Shown here piece after piece: positions 6,629 to 8,650 of a stretch of DNA of 8,650 nucleotides. Position 1 is the first letter of the stretch, and every line of letters begins with the position of its first letter. This DNA comes from an uncultured Bacteroidota bacterium. GTDB taxonomy: Bacteria; Bacteroidota; Bacteroidia; Chitinophagales; Chitinophagaceae. The notes beneath the pieces were generated by a model. That model was given only the letters and a program-made list of their open reading frames with translations, was not told the origin of the DNA and did not search any database. Location: contig CAINEG010000122.1 of assembly GCA_903847655.1 (NCBI GenBank), positions 1-8,650 of the forward strand, read 5' to 3'. A program made the translations under genes and the position numbers.

Positions 6629-8197
6629 ATGCCCAACCTGAGTACGGAGGTCCTATTTATTTTAGTCAAATCCCTGGAAAGGGCCGAAAAACGCAACTTC
6701 AAATTGTATGTGAAGCGTAATTCTGCGTCTGCCGACTTAAAAATCATTCAGCTTTTTGATGCTTTGGACAAAATGAAGGAGTACGATGAGGAGGAATTGT
6801 TACACAAAAACGAGGGGATTCAAAAGCAACAACTGTCCAATTTAAAGGCACATTTGTACGATCAAATTTTATCGAGTTTAAGAATTGTAAAGCAAAGTGA
6901 AAATATCGATTTGCAAATTCACGAGCAATTGGACCATGCAAAAATTTTATACAATAAGGGCTTGTACCTGCAAAGCCTTCGTTTATTAGAAAAAATAAAA
7001 GCACTTACAAAACAAAACAATCAGGTGACCTATTTATTACAAGTATTGTTTTTAGAAAAAAAGATTGAATCCTTGCACATTACAAGAAGTATGCAAGACC
7101 GCGCCCAACAATTAAGTGAAGAAATAGATGAGGCCAATATTCGTTTAGAACAAATAGCCAAAGTTTCTAATTTATCATTGCAGTTGTATGGTTGGTACAT
7201 TCAACATGGTCATGCACGCAACAATGAAGACAGGCTTGCTTTAGATACGTTGATGCAGGCGCCTGTTTTAGAACAAGTAAAAACTTCTAAAGGTTTTTAT
7301 GAACGCTTGTACCGTTATCAATGCCATTGTTGGTATGGTTTTATTACACAGGATTTTTTAATGCATTATAGGTACGCGCAAAAATGGGTAGACTTATTTG
7401 AGCAAGAAGAAAACATGAAATTAAATGAGACCGCAGTGTACATTAAAGGTTTACACAATTTAATCAGCGCTCATTTTGATTTAAGAAATTTTCAAAAGTT
7501 CAATGATACCATTTTAATTTTAGAGAATTACAGCAATACCCCCATTGTATTAAACAACAAGAATAATTTAATACAAAGCTTTATTTACTTATACATTGCT
7601 AAGATCAACAAGCATTTTTTAGAAGGTAGTTTTAGCGAAGGACTTGCCATGATACCCACGATGGAAGCGAAGTTGAAGGAAATTGAACTATACCTAGATA
7701 GCCATCGTGTATTGGTATTTTATTATAAAATGGCTTGCTTGTACTTTGGCGCTGGAAAGCCAGCCAAGGCCATTGATTACTTAAATCGTATCATTAATTG
7801 GAAATTAAACTTAAGAGACGATTTACAATGTTATGCGCGACTACTACATTTGATTGCACATTATGAACTAGGCAATATGGAAGTGGTAAACTACTTATCA
7901 AAATCGGTGTACCGATTTATGTATAAGATGAAAAACTTAAGTACAGTTGAAGAAGTTTTATTTAACTTTTTAAGAACATCCATTCAAAGCGGCGGAGAAG
8001 CCAATAGCTTATTAGCCAATAAAGCCACGATTAAAAAGTCTTTTGCGAATTTATTGGCCACTCTTGAACCCCTTGCCCACAATAAGTTAGAGAGCAGGGC
8101 ATTTATGTACTTAGACATTATTTCTTGGTTGGAAAGTAAAATTCAAGGCAAAGATGTGCAGACCATTATCAAAGAAAAATTTGAATTGCAGCAGTAG
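6629..8197 (+). CDS. Conserved helical-repeat (TPR-like) protein of unknown function
   Basis: The gene encodes 522 residues with no signal peptide and no membrane segment, so the product should be cytoplasmic. The N-terminus (about 1-60) has the pattern VLFILVKSLERAEKRNFKLY followed by LFDALDKMKEYDEEELL, which I recall from conserved hypothetical proteins of Bacteroidota. The rest is almost wholly helical, with TPR-like hairpins at about 101-127 (LDHAKILYNKGLYLQSLRLL), 366-390 (YKMACLYFGAGKPAKAIDYL and following) and a likely coiled segment at 155-178. No catalytic motif or DNA-binding helix-turn-helix is recognisable. The repeats suggest a protein-interaction scaffold, but this is inference. 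The ATG at 6629 is chosen because an in-frame TAA lies seven codons upstream with no other ATG or GTG between. It is divergent from leuA and convergent with the S51 peptidase gene. Codon use looks like that of its neighbours, with no sign of transfer. Confidence 0.85.
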   Translation: MPNLSTEVLFILVKSLERAEKRNFKLYVKRNSASADLKIIQLFDALDKMKEYDEEELLHKNEGIQKQQLSNLKAHLYDQILSSLRIVKQSENIDLQIHEQLDHAKILYNKGLYLQSLRLLEKIKALTKQNNQVTYLLQVLFLEKKIESLHITRSMQDRAQQLSEEIDEANIRLEQIAKVSNLSLQLYGWYIQHGHARNNEDRLALDTLMQAPVLEQVKTSKGFYERLYRYQCHCWYGFITQDFLMHYRYAQKWVDLFEQEENMKLNETAVYIKGLHNLISAHFDLRNFQKFNDTILILENYSNTPIVLNNKNNLIQSFIYLYIAKINKHFLEGSFSEGLAMIPTMEAKLKEIELYLDSHRVLVFYYKMACLYFGAGKPAKAIDYLNRIINWKLNLRDDLQCYARLLHLIAHYELGNMEVVNYLSKSVYRFMYKMKNLSTVEEVLFNFLRTSIQSGGEANSLLANKATIKKSFANLLATLEPLAHNKLESRAFMYLDIISWLESKIQGKDVQTIIKEKFELQQ

Positions 8198-8203
8198 GAA
8201 AAT

Positions 8204-8650
8204 TTAGTCTGTTGCTATTAAGGAAGGCTCAATCTTTCTGGTCACTAAATTATAGGTTTCACCAGAAGACATCATCTTAAAAGGTTTCACCACACGACCC
8301 CATTGTTTTTTTTGTTCCGCCCAATCCTTAGGATCATACAACATAGCATAGGACAGTCCCCATATTTTAAATTTACCGGCTTCCACAATCATGGCAGTAG
8401 ATTCATCTAAGCCCAGGCCTAAAGTATTGGGATTATTTTCAATCACTGGGATTAAATCAAATTGACGATTACGTGCTAGTACATGTTGATCAATCGCAGT
8501 ATTTTGCATAAATGAAAACGCAGGTTGAATAGCATAAGGCTTGGTCAGATCTTTTCTGGCGTCTCCGCCAATCAACAAAGAGCCCATAATGGTGGCGCCT
8601 GCAGAGGTACCCATGATCACACCGCCTCTATCTAATAAAGCAATAAATTC
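8204..8650 (-). CDS. Cyanophycinase-like S51 family serine peptidase (partial, C-terminal part)
   Basis: The reading frame is open to the right edge, so the start and N-terminal half lie outside. The 148 visible residues end at TAA 8206-8204. They hold the nucleophile elbow MGTSAGAT with S16 of the fragment, then IDQHVLARNRQFDLIP with H56, and LGLGLDESTAMIV with E83. The spacing Ser +40 His +27 Glu is close to the Ser132/His174/Glu201 triad I remember for Synechocystis cyanophycinase. Family S51 enzymes have a class I glutamine-amidotransferase-like fold and cleave alpha-aspartyl or beta-linked Asp-Arg peptides. The DQH...R-N-R motif favours the cyanophycinase branch over short dipeptidase E (PepE). 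Substrate and export cannot be told without the N-terminus, and no cyanophycin synthetase is in view. A GTG at 8620 exists but would remove conserved strand sequence (EFIALLDRGG), so it is not the start. Its stop is 6 bp from that of the convergent 522-residue gene. Confidence 0.88.
   Translation of the reverse strand, partial: EFIALLDRGGVIMGTSAGATIMGSLLIGGDARKDLTKPYAIQPAFSFMQNTAIDQHVLARNRQFDLIPVIENNPNTLGLGLDESTAMIVEAGKFKIWGLSYAMLYDPKDWAEQKKQWGRVVKPFKMMSSGETYNLVTRKIEPSLIATD

Noticed and set aside
6744..7004. Minus-strand open frame inside the 522-residue gene
   Set aside because: It is an antisense shadow with no recognisable domain. The plus-strand gene explains the region.
8188..8215. Imperfect hairpin GCAGCAG / CTGTTGC spanning the convergent stop codons
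   Set aside because: The stem has a G-U wobble and a 14-nt loop, with no T-run on either strand, so it cannot be supported as a terminator.

Overview
The window looks like a chromosomal segment of a Bacteroidota bacterium, probably close to Chitinophagaceae. The genus cannot be read from the sequence. The reasons are moderate-to-low GC, A-rich leaders without good Shine-Dalgarno sequences, a short LeuA without the C-terminal regulatory domain, a perfect Bacteroidota-type -7 box (TAAATTTG), and a 522-residue helical-repeat protein of a kind I know only from this phylum.

From 6380 down to the left edge, on the minus strand, lies a branched-chain amino acid operon in the order leuA, leuC, leuD, leuB, ilvD, ilvB. 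The ilvB gene is cut by the window edge. Gaps are 20, 20, 25, 72 and 10 nt, which fits one transcript. LeuA, LeuCD and LeuB turn 2-ketoisovalerate into 2-ketoisocaproate, the leucine precursor. IlvB and IlvD belong to the shared upstream route to valine, isoleucine and 2-ketoisovalerate. All visible catalytic motifs are intact. ilvN and ilvC are not seen and may lie beyond the left edge.

The 248-bp divergent region 6381-6628 separates leuA from a plus-strand gene (6629-8197) for a conserved protein of unknown function. It is the most structured non-coding part of the window. It holds a terminator-like hairpin with a T-run oriented toward leuA, a candidate promoter directly upstream of that hairpin, two TGTGAATT direct repeats 11 bp apart, an 11-bp inverted repeat enclosing the hairpin, and a possible 22-codon leader ORF ending 2 nt before leuA. 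Together these suggest that the leu/ilv operon is controlled in its leader. This matters because the truncated LeuA lacks the usual leucine feedback domain. The mechanism is inference.

At the right edge (8204-8650, minus strand) is the C-terminal part of an S51 (cyanophycinase-like) serine peptidase, convergent with the 522-residue gene, with stop codons 6 bp apart. I see no mobile elements, CRISPR arrays, tRNA or rRNA genes. Most of the window is ordinary biosynthetic core genome, and the leuA leader is the only place where something undescribed might be found.
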